This document shows, piece by piece, positions 34,196-42,439 of a DNA stretch of 64,000 nt (positions are counted from its first letter, which is position 1; each line of letters begins with the position of its first letter). The position numbers were made by a program, and so were the translations under genes. The notes under the pieces are model-generated. The model was not told the DNA's origin. It made no database searches and was given only the letters and a program-made list of their open reading frames with translations. The DNA comes from Clostridium aminobutyricum (GTDB taxonomy: Bacteria; Bacillota; Clostridia; Peptostreptococcales; Anaerovoracaceae), in NCBI RefSeq assembly GCF_017255415.1, contig NZ_JAFJZZ010000005.1, forward strand, positions 124,001 through 188,000, read 5' to 3'.

Positions 34196-35782
34196 GTGAA
34201 AGAACAAGATGAAGTCTATAAGTGGCTTTCGTTATTTGTGGTATTAATCGGAACCTTTATGAGCGTATTGAGCAGCAGTCTGATTAATCTTGCCCTCCCG
34301 AAGATGATGTCGGTTTTCGGTGTTACACTGTCCGATGTCACTTGGGTGGTGACTGCATACGCTTTAGCAATGGGGGCGGTAGTCCCTTTAACCGGATTTT
34401 TGAGCGATACAATTGGCTTAAAAAAGTTATATGTAATAGCAATTTTTCTATTTACACTCGGCTCAGCTTTATCGGGTATGGCATGGAGCAACAGTTCCAT
34501 GATCGTGTTTCGTATCATACAAGCGATAGGCGGCGGACTCATGAGCCCAGTAGGGATGTCTATCGTTTATGCGCTTTTCCCCATTGAAGAACGCGGAAAG
34601 GCGTTGGGAATTTGGGGAGTAGCGGCTATGTCAGCCCCTGCTTTAGGGCCTACGCTTGGCGGATATATTCTTTCTAATTTGGACTGGAGGCTTTTGTTTT
34701 ACATCAATGTTCCTATTGGGATATTCGGCACTATTTTTGCCGTCCTGCTGCTGAAAGACACACCAAGGAAGGCTTTTGAGGGGTCGTTTGATATATGGGG
34801 ATTCATTACTTCTGTAACAGGAATTGTATGCACCTTATATGTCATAGGAAAATGGTCTACCATCAATTGGAAAGAAATCCATTATCCGATTTTACTTACA
34901 ATAGGAATATTTAGTTTGATTTTATTCGTGATTAACGAATTAACTCATCCAAATCCACTGCTAGACTTAAGAGTATTAAAAATTTACAACTATTCTTTAA
35001 GTCAGATTATCAGTTGCGTTACGGTGCTGGCCTTGATGGGCGGCAGCTATATTTTACCGTTGTATTTGCAAAATATAAGAGGGTATACGGCTATGCAAAG
35101 CGGGATGATTATGCTGCCTTCAGCTATTTCAGCAGCCATCATGATGCCGATAAGCGGAGCCATTTTCGATAAATTAGGTGCAAAGATTGTCACCATTCCG
35201 GGGCTTATTATCCTGGCATGGGGTTCCTTTGAGCTGAGTACCTTAACCACAGAGACTTCAAGTTCGACGATCATGATAATATCCTTTATTCGAGGGATTG
35301 GGCTTGGACTTGCGATGATGCCGATGAGTGCAGTGGGTATGAATGCTATCCCTCTCCATTTAACGGCGAAGGCATCGGCTCTGACAAATACCTTTCGAAA
35401 TATATTCAGCTCGATCAGTGTCACTATTGTTGCTACGATCATGACAAGCAGAACCACCATCAACTTTGCCCATTTATCCGAGCAGATAACGATGTCTAAT
35501 CAGACGACTGCAGATGCGATGAAACAGCTTCAGGCGATCTACACAACGACGGGTATGACCAGTACGGAAGCTCAAGTAAATGCCCTTTCGACGTTATCCG
35601 GAATTGTACAACAACAAGCTTATCTTGACGCGATTAACTATGCTACTGCGTTTACCGCTATATCCGTATTACTTGCTATTGCGTTGGTATTTATGATGCG
35701 TACCTCTGCAAGAAAAGAAATATTTAAGTGTGAGGAGAATGGGTGTGGACAGAATGAAAAACTCGGAACAATCATGGATTAA
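34196..35782 (+). CDS. EmrB/QacA-type MFS drug efflux pump (DHA2, 14 helices)
   Basis: A 528-residue drug:H+ antiporter. Visible motifs are LPKMMSVFGVTLSDVTWVVTAYALA in helices 1-2 (in pieces), GFLSDTIGLKK (motif A), RIIQAIGGGLMSP (motif B) and GVAAMSAPALGPTLGGYI (motif C), the antiporter signature. AGAGGTGG precedes GTG 34196. The marR gene overlaps its end by 38 bp. Substrates are unknown; lipophilic drugs are usual for the family. Confidence 0.92.
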   Translation: MKEQDEVYKWLSLFVVLIGTFMSVLSSSLINLALPKMMSVFGVTLSDVTWVVTAYALAMGAVVPLTGFLSDTIGLKKLYVIAIFLFTLGSALSGMAWSNSSMIVFRIIQAIGGGLMSPVGMSIVYALFPIEERGKALGIWGVAAMSAPALGPTLGGYILSNLDWRLLFYINVPIGIFGTIFAVLLLKDTPRKAFEGSFDIWGFITSVTGIVCTLYVIGKWSTINWKEIHYPILLTIGIFSLILFVINELTHPNPLLDLRVLKIYNYSLSQIISCVTVLALMGGSYILPLYLQNIRGYTAMQSGMIMLPSAISAAIMMPISGAIFDKLGAKIVTIPGLIILAWGSFELSTLTTETSSSTIMIISFIRGIGLGLAMMPMSAVGMNAIPLHLTAKASALTNTFRNIFSSISVTIVATIMTSRTTINFAHLSEQITMSNQTTADAMKQLQAIYTTTGMTSTEAQVNALSTLSGIVQQQAYLDAINYATAFTAISVLLAIALVFMMRTSARKEIFKCEENGCGQNEKLGTIMD

Positions 35783-36239
35783 CTATGCTGAAAGAATCTT
35801 TGCGCTGTTAAAGGTTAACAGAAAAGAATTCAGCGAATATTCACTGGAAAAATCAAGACAATTAGGATTTACAGGGCCTCAGCTATTTGTGGTTTTTACC
35901 CTTTGTAAAAATCCGGGAATCAATCTCCAAGAACTGAGCGAGCGAATGGAGCTATCAAAGAGTACGGTTTCCGGCATTGTGGATCGCTTGGTTATTCAAG
36001 GAGATGTTCTGAGAGAAATTCCCACCGAAAACCGCAGGAGTGTAAAACTATTTCTGTCACCGGATTTCTTAAAGAAATGTGATTTGATGGAGACTAAAAA
36101 ACAATACCTGACTGATTTGATTCATGGTGCGGAGCCTGAGGAATTGGAACTCATTATTCAAGGACTCGAAAAACTAAGTGAACTGATTCGGCGGAATAAG
36201 TGCGTTCGAGAGGAAGAAACGAAACCAGAAATCAAATAA
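35745..36239 (+). CDS. MarR-family transcriptional repressor
   Basis: A 164-residue regulator with the winged helix NLQELSERMELSKSTVSGIVDRLVIQGDVLREIP in pieces and the RRSVKLFLS wing. GTG 35745 has the best spacing from GAGGAG (732-737 of that kilobase); ATG 35754 is the other option. As the last gene of the efflux operon it likely represses it by binding the palindrome at 32613-32628, giving autoregulation. Confidence 0.88.
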   Translation: MDRMKNSEQSWINYAERIFALLKVNRKEFSEYSLEKSRQLGFTGPQLFVVFTLCKNPGINLQELSERMELSKSTVSGIVDRLVIQGDVLREIPTENRRSVKLFLSPDFLKKCDLMETKKQYLTDLIHGAEPEELELIIQGLEKLSELIRRNKCVREEETKPEIK

Positions 36240-36247
36240 GAATAAAT

Positions 36248-36279
36248 AAGCCGATTGCCCCTGAGGCAGTTGGCTTTTT
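36248..36279 (+). terminator. Terminator of the efflux operon
   Basis: A 12-bp stem with two G-T pairs (36248-36259 with 36265-36276), five-base loop and TTTTT tract. Confidence 0.8.
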
Positions 36280-36290
36280 CTTCATAGATA

Positions 36291-36299
36291 TGCTATAAT
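36291..36299 (+). promoter_or_regulatory. Extended -10 promoter of the PAS/GGDEF/EAL gene
   Basis: TGCTATAAT is an extended -10 box just after the terminator; the -35 region is weak and falls in the terminator arm. Confidence 0.5.
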
Positions 36300-36413
36300 C
36301 TACTGAAATAATACAGCATATTATGGGATAATATAGGATGCTTGTGTCGATTCAAAGAGAAACGTTAATTTATAAGGATGAATTTTACGTATTTTTATGA
36401 GGTAGCGGATTTT

Positions 36414-39230
36414 ATGAAAAACTTGATTCAACAGAAATTGCAAGCAAACATAAATGATAAAACAACGAAGTACATATTCATTATTGCATTTATTGCTTTT
36501 CTATGCGCTGGTATCATTTATATGCATTTTAGCTGGAATAGCAGCATAAAAGAGACGCAAGAAGAAGTAACAAGGCTTGCAGAAGCTGCAGAAGCAGGCA
36601 TCTCCAAAACACAACTATTGGAGCTAAATGGCGATCCCAGTGATCTGGATAAACTGAACTACCAAGAACTGAAAAACGGGTTAATCTTATTTTCAAAACT
36701 GGATAAAAAGCTTCGTTTTGTGTATATTCTTGCACAAAGGCAGGATCAAATTGTTTTTTTAGCAGATTCTGAAGAGCCTGATTCAAGTGACTATTCTCCG
36801 CCAGGCCAGGTATATTCCGAAGCCTATAGAGAATACATTGAACCCCTTCAATCAGGCAAGACCGTGATAACTAAGCCTATAGAGGATCGATGGGGAACGT
36901 GGATAAGTGTGCTGGTTCCGATGAAAAAGCCACAGACCGGAGAGGTGATGGCTGTTTTCGGGGTAGACTATCCTACCGAAACTTGGTATGGCTATGCAGT
37001 TACTCAAACTGTACAGGCAGGATTTGCCGTCGCATGTATCTTCATGGTATTTATTGCTCTCTATTTTGCTTTTTCACAAAATAGAGCATTATCCATCGAA
37101 AAACAAAAACTAATGAACGCCGATGTGAAGTTAAAAGAAAGCGAAACCCTATTCCGAACTGTATTTGACCAGGCGACAATAGGAATCGCCATTGGGCATG
37201 ATGAGCAATATATTGCATCCATACCGGATCATATCCCTAGCATCAATCCAATGTATGAAAAGATATTAGGAAGAACCCAAGAAGAGCTCACTGCTGTAAG
37301 CTGGAAGGACCTTACGCATCCGGATGATGTTGCTTTAGATGTAGAGTATTATAATAAATTTAAGACGGGTGAGATCGATGGATATGATATGGAAAAACGA
37401 TATGTCAGACCGGATGGCACTACTATTTGGACTCATATGATGGTTTCGCCGCTGCGGCTCAATAACAATACAAGGTACACCCATATTTGTCTGATTGAAG
37501 ATATCAGCAAACGTAAGGAAATGGAAAGGGTGTTGTATGATAACCAGAGAAGCAGGATGGTTTTGCTGGATAATTTGCCGGGAATGGCCTATCGCTGCTG
37601 CCATGACCGAGAATGGACGATGGAATTCGTATCGCAAGGCTGCTTTGCCTTAACCGGCTATCATGCAGATAGTTTAATAAACAATAAAGAGATATGCTTT
37701 AATCAACTTATTCCGGAAAAATATCAGGAGTTTTTATGGATGAAGTGGGAGGAACGACTGAGCGAGCATGCCAAACTAACGGAAGAGTATGAGATGATTA
37801 CGGCTTCCGGTGAGGTTAAATGGGTTTGGGAGCAGGGCCAAGGGATCTACGATGAAGAAGGCAATATCATTGCCCTTGAAGGCTTGATTATTGATATTAC
37901 AGAACGTAAAAAGCAGGAAATCAAACTAAATTACATGAATCATCATGATACTTTAACCGGTCTATATAATCGAAGATATTTTGAAGAAGTCATGGACCGA
38001 GAAAAAACTTTGAATGTCAAGAAAGCTGTTCTTTTAGTTGATTTAACAAATTTTACGCTTATAAACCAGACTTTTGGGTATAATTTTGGAGAAAAGCTAA
38101 TGAAAGAATTAGCAAGCAATTTACTGCTGATTTGTTCACAGAACTGCCGCTTATTCCAAATATCTTCCGACCGTTTTGCTTTTTATATAAAAGCATACCA
38201 CAATAAAAAGGAATTGACGAGCTTGTGCAGCACCGTGATGGATACGCTGAACACGATGCCGGCATTAAAAACGGTTGGAGCAAGCGTTGGCATTGTTGAA
38301 ACGGATGATTGCAGCGATGACTTGGATACTATATTGAAAAATGCGCTCATAGCAGCTGAAAACGTTCATGAAAACCAAATTTTTCGATATAGTTTCTTCA
38401 ATAAAAAGATGGAAGAAGCGGTCATGCGGGAAGCGGAAATCAAAAGTGAACTTTCAATGGTTGTTTTAAATTCGGAGGATGACAGACTGTTTGTTGAGTA
38501 TCAGCCAATCGTTGGTGCGAAAACGAATCAAATTGTTGGCTTTGAGGCTTTGGCACGGTTTCAGTCTGATAAACTGGGGCGGGTTTCGCCACTCGAATTT
38601 ATTCCGATGGCAGAAGAAACACAGCTTATTGTTCCTCTCGGACAAAGGATTATGAGGGCAGCTCTGCTGTTTTTAAAGCAAATTGAAGAGAAAGGATTTA
38701 ACGATATCGCCATGTCCTTTAATGTGTCTACAATTCAGCTTTTAAGGGAAGATTTTATGAGCGATCTGGTGCAAGCAATCCATGAAACACAGGTCACTTC
38801 GGGTAATCTAGGAATAGAAATAACGGAATCCTTGTTTTTAAATAATTATCAGGAGATCAATCAAAAGCTGGAGAAATTGAAGAGACTTGGAATTAAAATT
38901 GCTATAGATGATTTCGGCACAGGCTACTCTTCATTGGCGCGCGAAAGAGAGCTCAATGTAAACTGCTTGAAAATTGATAAATATTTTATAGATAAACTGA
39001 TGTATCTGAAACCGGAGCAGGCGATAACGGGGGATATCATTTCTATGGCTCATAAGCTGGGACACCTTGTGATTGCAGAAGGTGTTGAACAGGAAGAACA
39101 GCGACAGTATCTTGTTGAAAACAATTGTGATCTGATCCAAGGATATCTGTTCAGTAAGCCTTTATTGCCGGAAGCTGCGATGGAAATTCTGGAGAGGAAG
39201 AATCCCAGAGAAAACAGTAAGCCAATTTAA
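36414..39230 (+). CDS. Membrane PAS-PAS protein with degenerate GGDEF and intact EAL domain
   Basis: A 938-residue sensor. Two membrane helices (about 18-38 and 203-225) flank an extracellular region, then two PAS domains with PAC tails (about 240-520), a GGDEF-like domain and an EAL domain. The GGDEF loop reads SSDRF at 584-588, so cyclase activity should be lost. The EAL domain keeps EAL at 711, FNVS, EITES, DDFGTGYSS, LKID, EGVE and QGYLFSKP, so it should hydrolyse c-di-GMP, possibly with GTP tuning by the dead GGDEF. ATG 36414 follows GAGG; ATG 36378 has its site directly abutting it and is less likely. Confidence 0.87.
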   Translation: MKNLIQQKLQANINDKTTKYIFIIAFIAFLCAGIIYMHFSWNSSIKETQEEVTRLAEAAEAGISKTQLLELNGDPSDLDKLNYQELKNGLILFSKLDKKLRFVYILAQRQDQIVFLADSEEPDSSDYSPPGQVYSEAYREYIEPLQSGKTVITKPIEDRWGTWISVLVPMKKPQTGEVMAVFGVDYPTETWYGYAVTQTVQAGFAVACIFMVFIALYFAFSQNRALSIEKQKLMNADVKLKESETLFRTVFDQATIGIAIGHDEQYIASIPDHIPSINPMYEKILGRTQEELTAVSWKDLTHPDDVALDVEYYNKFKTGEIDGYDMEKRYVRPDGTTIWTHMMVSPLRLNNNTRYTHICLIEDISKRKEMERVLYDNQRSRMVLLDNLPGMAYRCCHDREWTMEFVSQGCFALTGYHADSLINNKEICFNQLIPEKYQEFLWMKWEERLSEHAKLTEEYEMITASGEVKWVWEQGQGIYDEEGNIIALEGLIIDITERKKQEIKLNYMNHHDTLTGLYNRRYFEEVMDREKTLNVKKAVLLVDLTNFTLINQTFGYNFGEKLMKELASNLLLICSQNCRLFQISSDRFAFYIKAYHNKKELTSLCSTVMDTLNTMPALKTVGASVGIVETDDCSDDLDTILKNALIAAENVHENQIFRYSFFNKKMEEAVMREAEIKSELSMVVLNSEDDRLFVEYQPIVGAKTNQIVGFEALARFQSDKLGRVSPLEFIPMAEETQLIVPLGQRIMRAALLFLKQIEEKGFNDIAMSFNVSTIQLLREDFMSDLVQAIHETQVTSGNLGIEITESLFLNNYQEINQKLEKLKRLGIKIAIDDFGTGYSSLARERELNVNCLKIDKYFIDKLMYLKPEQAITGDIISMAHKLGHLVIAEGVEQEEQRQYLVENNCDLIQGYLFSKPLLPEAAMEILERKNPRENSKPI

Positions 39231-39275
39231 TCCATTTTAGTTGGGAAAATTTAAACCGATAAGGAGAGTTGTTGA

Positions 39276-39815
39276 ATGATTGATGAATTAATGAAATTTA
39301 ATAAGGAATTTGTTGAAAATAAGCAGTATGAGAAGTATATAGCCGGTAAATACCCGGACAAGAAGATCGCGATTTTATCCTGTATGGATGCCCGTCTAAC
39401 AGAGCTGCTTCCGGCTGCTCTTGGATTAAAAAACGGAGACGTTAAAATTATAAAAAATGCAGGTGGAGTCATTTCTTCTCCTGTAGGAAGTGTGATGCGA
39501 AGCTTGGTGGTAGCTATTTATACGTTGGGAGTAGAAGAAATTCTGGTCATTGGGCATTATGACTGCGGCATGCAGAATTTAGATGTCAACGAGATTATAA
39601 AGAAGATGGAAAATCGCGGTGTTAGTGAAGAGAAAATAGAATTTATGAAATATTGCGGAGTTGATTTTGATAAATGGCTCAGCGGATTTGAATGCGTAGA
39701 GGAGTCTGTAAGCGAAACTGTCAAATTTATTAAAAATCATCCGCTTATACCGTCAGACATTCATGTGGATGGGCTGATTATGGATCCTACAACAGGGAAA
39801 GTGGATAGAATATAG
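39276..39815 (+). CDS. Beta-class carbonic anhydrase
   Basis: A 179-residue enzyme interconverting CO2 and bicarbonate. Zinc ligands are Cys36 (SCMDAR, with the Asp-Arg dyad), His94 and Cys97 (GHYDCGM); NAGG follows at 61-64. It belongs to the short type common in clostridia. AAGGAGAG precedes the ATG. It begins 45 bases after the GGDEF/EAL gene and may share its transcript. Confidence 0.9.
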   Translation: MIDELMKFNKEFVENKQYEKYIAGKYPDKKIAILSCMDARLTELLPAALGLKNGDVKIIKNAGGVISSPVGSVMRSLVVAIYTLGVEEILVIGHYDCGMQNLDVNEIIKKMENRGVSEEKIEFMKYCGVDFDKWLSGFECVEESVSETVKFIKNHPLIPSDIHVDGLIMDPTTGKVDRI

Positions 39816-40033
39816 ATATATTATAGTACTATAATGTACCGGACAGGGAGGCGTATGTAACAAAAAAGGAGCAGACAGGTGACTGTATGTCTGAATTGTG
39901 ACTGCGGATTAAAAAAAACTCGGTTTTGTTTATTCATAATTTAACATGGATTTCATCAATAGCATATAGTATAATAAAAGGATGATCTAATAGCGTTCAT
40001 CGGTTGATTGATAAATAAAAGGAGAATTATAAG

Positions 40034-40936
40034 GTGAAAGATAAGTTTAAGATAAATGTTCAGGATATTGTGGAGGATATAACCGCAAATTATTTGACAG
40101 AGGAGTTGTTTCTAGCCAAAGAAGGAGTGAAACTGCCTGATCGAAGTGCTATTATCAGCATGATCAGTGAACTCAGGAAGCTTATGTTTCCTGGATATTT
40201 CGGTACGGAAAGAATGGATTGCACCTTGGCTCCTTATTTTATCGGACAGAAATTAACCCATGTATTTGATACGCTTTCTGCTCAAATTAATTTGGCGCTT
40301 TCCTATACAAATGGTGTTAGCAATGAAGAAACACAGGAAGAAGCTGCAACTATTGCTGTAGAATACTTAAAACAATTGCCAAGAATACAGCGAACGCTTT
40401 TAACCGATATTCAAGCGGCCTATGACGGAGATCCAGCAGCAGGAAGCAAAGAGCAAATAATTTTTTCCTACCCGGGGCTATATGCTATTTTTGTGTATCG
40501 TATAGCACATGAATTATATATCAGAAAGATTCCGTTCATACCAAGGATTATGACGGAATACGCGCATAGCCGTACAGGTATTGATATTAATGCAGGAGCA
40601 ACGATTGGAGATTATTTCTTTATTGACCATGGTACAGGAGTCGTAATCGGTGAAACGACCATTATCGGAGAAAATGTGAAGCTGTTCCAAGGTGTTACAA
40701 TAGGGGCCCTATCAACAAGAGGCGGGCAGTCTCTTGCAGGGGTAAAACGTCATCCGACCATTGAAGATAATGTAACGATTTATTCCGGAGCTTCCATACT
40801 GGGAGGAGAAACGGTGATTGGACACGACAGTGTCATCGGCGGAAACGCATTTATCACAAAATCCGTTCCGGCTCATACAAAAGTAAGTATAAAGAATCCC
40901 GAACTTTGCATAAGCGGAGACGGATTCGACCGATAA
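40034..40936 (+). CDS. cysE: Serine O-acetyltransferase (EpsC/SrpH-type CysE)
   Basis: A 300-residue acetyltransferase making O-acetylserine for cysteine synthesis. An N-terminal helical region (about 1-165) is followed by a left-handed beta-helix with hexapeptide repeats: TGIDINAGATIGDYFFIDHGTGVVIGET in pieces, and GVTIGALSTRGG. The length and the long helical region fit the EpsC branch rather than enteric CysE. GTG 40034 follows GGAG. A TATAAT at 39970-39975 may serve as its -10. No cysteine-synthase gene is adjacent. The 218-bp upstream gap has a small hairpin (39872-39893) and no T-box motif. Confidence 0.88.
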   Translation: MKDKFKINVQDIVEDITANYLTEELFLAKEGVKLPDRSAIISMISELRKLMFPGYFGTERMDCTLAPYFIGQKLTHVFDTLSAQINLALSYTNGVSNEETQEEAATIAVEYLKQLPRIQRTLLTDIQAAYDGDPAAGSKEQIIFSYPGLYAIFVYRIAHELYIRKIPFIPRIMTEYAHSRTGIDINAGATIGDYFFIDHGTGVVIGETTIIGENVKLFQGVTIGALSTRGGQSLAGVKRHPTIEDNVTIYSGASILGGETVIGHDSVIGGNAFITKSVPAHTKVSIKNPELCISGDGFDR

Positions 40937-40946
40937 TACATAAGAG

Positions 40947-41000
40947 AAGCCTGATTCTAAAACTGTTTAAAACAGAATGTTGAATCAGGCTTATTTTTTT
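40947..41000. terminator. Terminator between cysE and the HD-GYP gene
   Basis: An 11-bp perfect stem (40947-40957 with 40982-40992), with an inner CTGTTT/AAACAG hairpin, followed by TATTTTTTTT on the plus strand. Confidence 0.85.
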
Positions 41001-41003
41001 TAA

Positions 41004-42110
41004 TTATTCAAATATTTCCATAGGGATTTCATTATCGGCATTTAATGATTTTATGATGGACAATGCTGCATAATACGGATCATCCGCAAGCGAGATCTCC
41101 GTGCCGGGAGCGTGAAAAATGGAGTGCAGTATACGTATCACCGGACGCATCATATGGCCTTGAAGGTTCTTGGTGACTAATGCGATTGAATCGTCATTGA
41201 GCTTTACCATGGAGCCCACAGGATATACGGCAACCGTCTTGAAAAATGCATTGAGAATATCTGAATCAAAATGGGTTCCGCCGCAGTTTGCCATATATTC
41301 AAGTGCTTCCTTTGTTTGCCACGCAGGCCGATAGGCACGTGAGGTTGTCAATGCATCGTAGACATCGGCTACTGCTAAAATTCTTCCGCATAAGGGGATG
41401 TTTGAACCGGCTAAGCCAAGCGGGTATCCGCTTCCGTCCATCTTCTCGTGATGGCTGCAAATACCATCCAGTACCGTTCTGGAGATTTTAACAGACGTTT
41501 TTAATCGACGTACCGCTCGCTCCGGGTGGGATTGTACAAGGTGATACTCATCGTCGGTTAACGTCGCAGGCTTGTTTATAATATCCAAAGGGATTTCGAG
41601 TTTACCTAAATCGTGCATTAAACCCGCTGAAGTCAGTTCTTGAAGGGATAACCTGCTGTACCCTAATTGAATACCGATCAGGGTTGCTAATGTAGCGACG
41701 TTAATGCTGTGAGAAAAGGTATAATTGTCAAAGGTTTTAATTTCTACCATATTCACAAGATATTCGTCTTTTGACAGCACATAATCCATTAAGGATTGAG
41801 AAACCTCTGCCAGTCGTGTGACCATAGCAGGGGTAATGATTGAACTTTGCGTATAACTTTTACAGATTGCTTTTAATTCATTGGTTACTTTATGCTTTAA
41901 TTCTGGACTGATGAATCCCTGAGCTATAATGTCTTCGCTGTATTTCGTTTTTATATAAATACCAGGTAGATTAAGTGATCGAAGTCTTTTAATATTTTGG
42001 AGTGTCAATTTTTGTCCTTCAACCAATAAAGGAACTACGGTTGCATCGTTCATGACTGACTGGCCGATTATCATTCCGGGCTTAAGTTGAGGAGTTAGTA
42101 CAAAAATCAT
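41004..42110 (-). CDS. HD-GYP domain c-di-GMP phosphodiesterase
   Basis: A 368-residue protein. The N-terminal ~110 residues form a small domain often preceding HD-GYP in clostridia (LKPGMIIGQSVMN). The HD-GYP domain has HSINVA, the HD pair in MHDLGK (165-170), SHHEKMDGSGYP near 218-229 and DVYDALTT. This class hydrolyses c-di-GMP to GMP with a two- or three-metal centre. GGAAGG precedes the ATG. It is divergent from the GAF-GGDEF-EAL gene, with which it shares a 329-bp intergenic region. Confidence 0.9.
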   Translation of the reverse strand: MIFVLTPQLKPGMIIGQSVMNDATVVPLLVEGQKLTLQNIKRLRSLNLPGIYIKTKYSEDIIAQGFISPELKHKVTNELKAICKSYTQSSIITPAMVTRLAEVSQSLMDYVLSKDEYLVNMVEIKTFDNYTFSHSINVATLATLIGIQLGYSRLSLQELTSAGLMHDLGKLEIPLDIINKPATLTDDEYHLVQSHPERAVRRLKTSVKISRTVLDGICSHHEKMDGSGYPLGLAGSNIPLCGRILAVADVYDALTTSRAYRPAWQTKEALEYMANCGGTHFDSDILNAFFKTVAVYPVGSMVKLNDDSIALVTKNLQGHMMRPVIRILHSIFHAPGTEISLADDPYYAALSIIKSLNADNEIPMEIFE

Positions 42111-42321
42111 CTGGTCTTCCTTCCGTAAGTAAAATCAACTTTTTAAACAATGCAATAGCATAATTACATATATCGACATAAATATAGCATAAATTAATTC
42201 CTTTTTCTACTAAAAACAACAAAAATATTATATCGGAATAAGGTCAAGAAATTAATTTTCTGATTATTTTTAAAGGATAAAAGTCGAAATTTGTCGTAAA
42301 TTTGTAAAATATGGTTAGGAA

Positions 42322-42388
42322 AATTTTCTATAAACTTTTAGAAAATTGTGGTAGTATATTGAGTGGGAATAGTTACGCGGAGGTAACT
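42322..42388 (+). promoter_or_regulatory. Dyad and leader hairpin upstream of the GAF-GGDEF-EAL gene
   Basis: A 9-bp inverted repeat (AATTTTCTA 42322-42330, TAGAAAATT 42339-42347) precedes a TAGTAT -10-like box near 42352. Downstream AGTTAC (42371-42376) and GTAACT (42383-42388) form a perfect hairpin with loop GCGGAG. The rest of the gap from 42111 is AT-rich with no gene. No c-di-GMP riboswitch signature was found. Confidence 0.4.
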
Positions 42389-42439
42389 AGTTGAAATTGT
42401 AAAGGGCCGTTATGATGCTTTGCCAAGGAAGGTGCAATT

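Noticed and set aside
39816-40033. Possible T-box or SAM leader before cysE
   Set aside because: No T-box AGGGTGGNACCGCG-like block and no SAM-box pattern; only a small hairpin without terminator.
42370-42439. Possible c-di-GMP riboswitch before the GAF-GGDEF-EAL gene
   Set aside because: The conserved blocks of GEMM-I and GEMM-II riboswitches are missing; only a simple hairpin is present.
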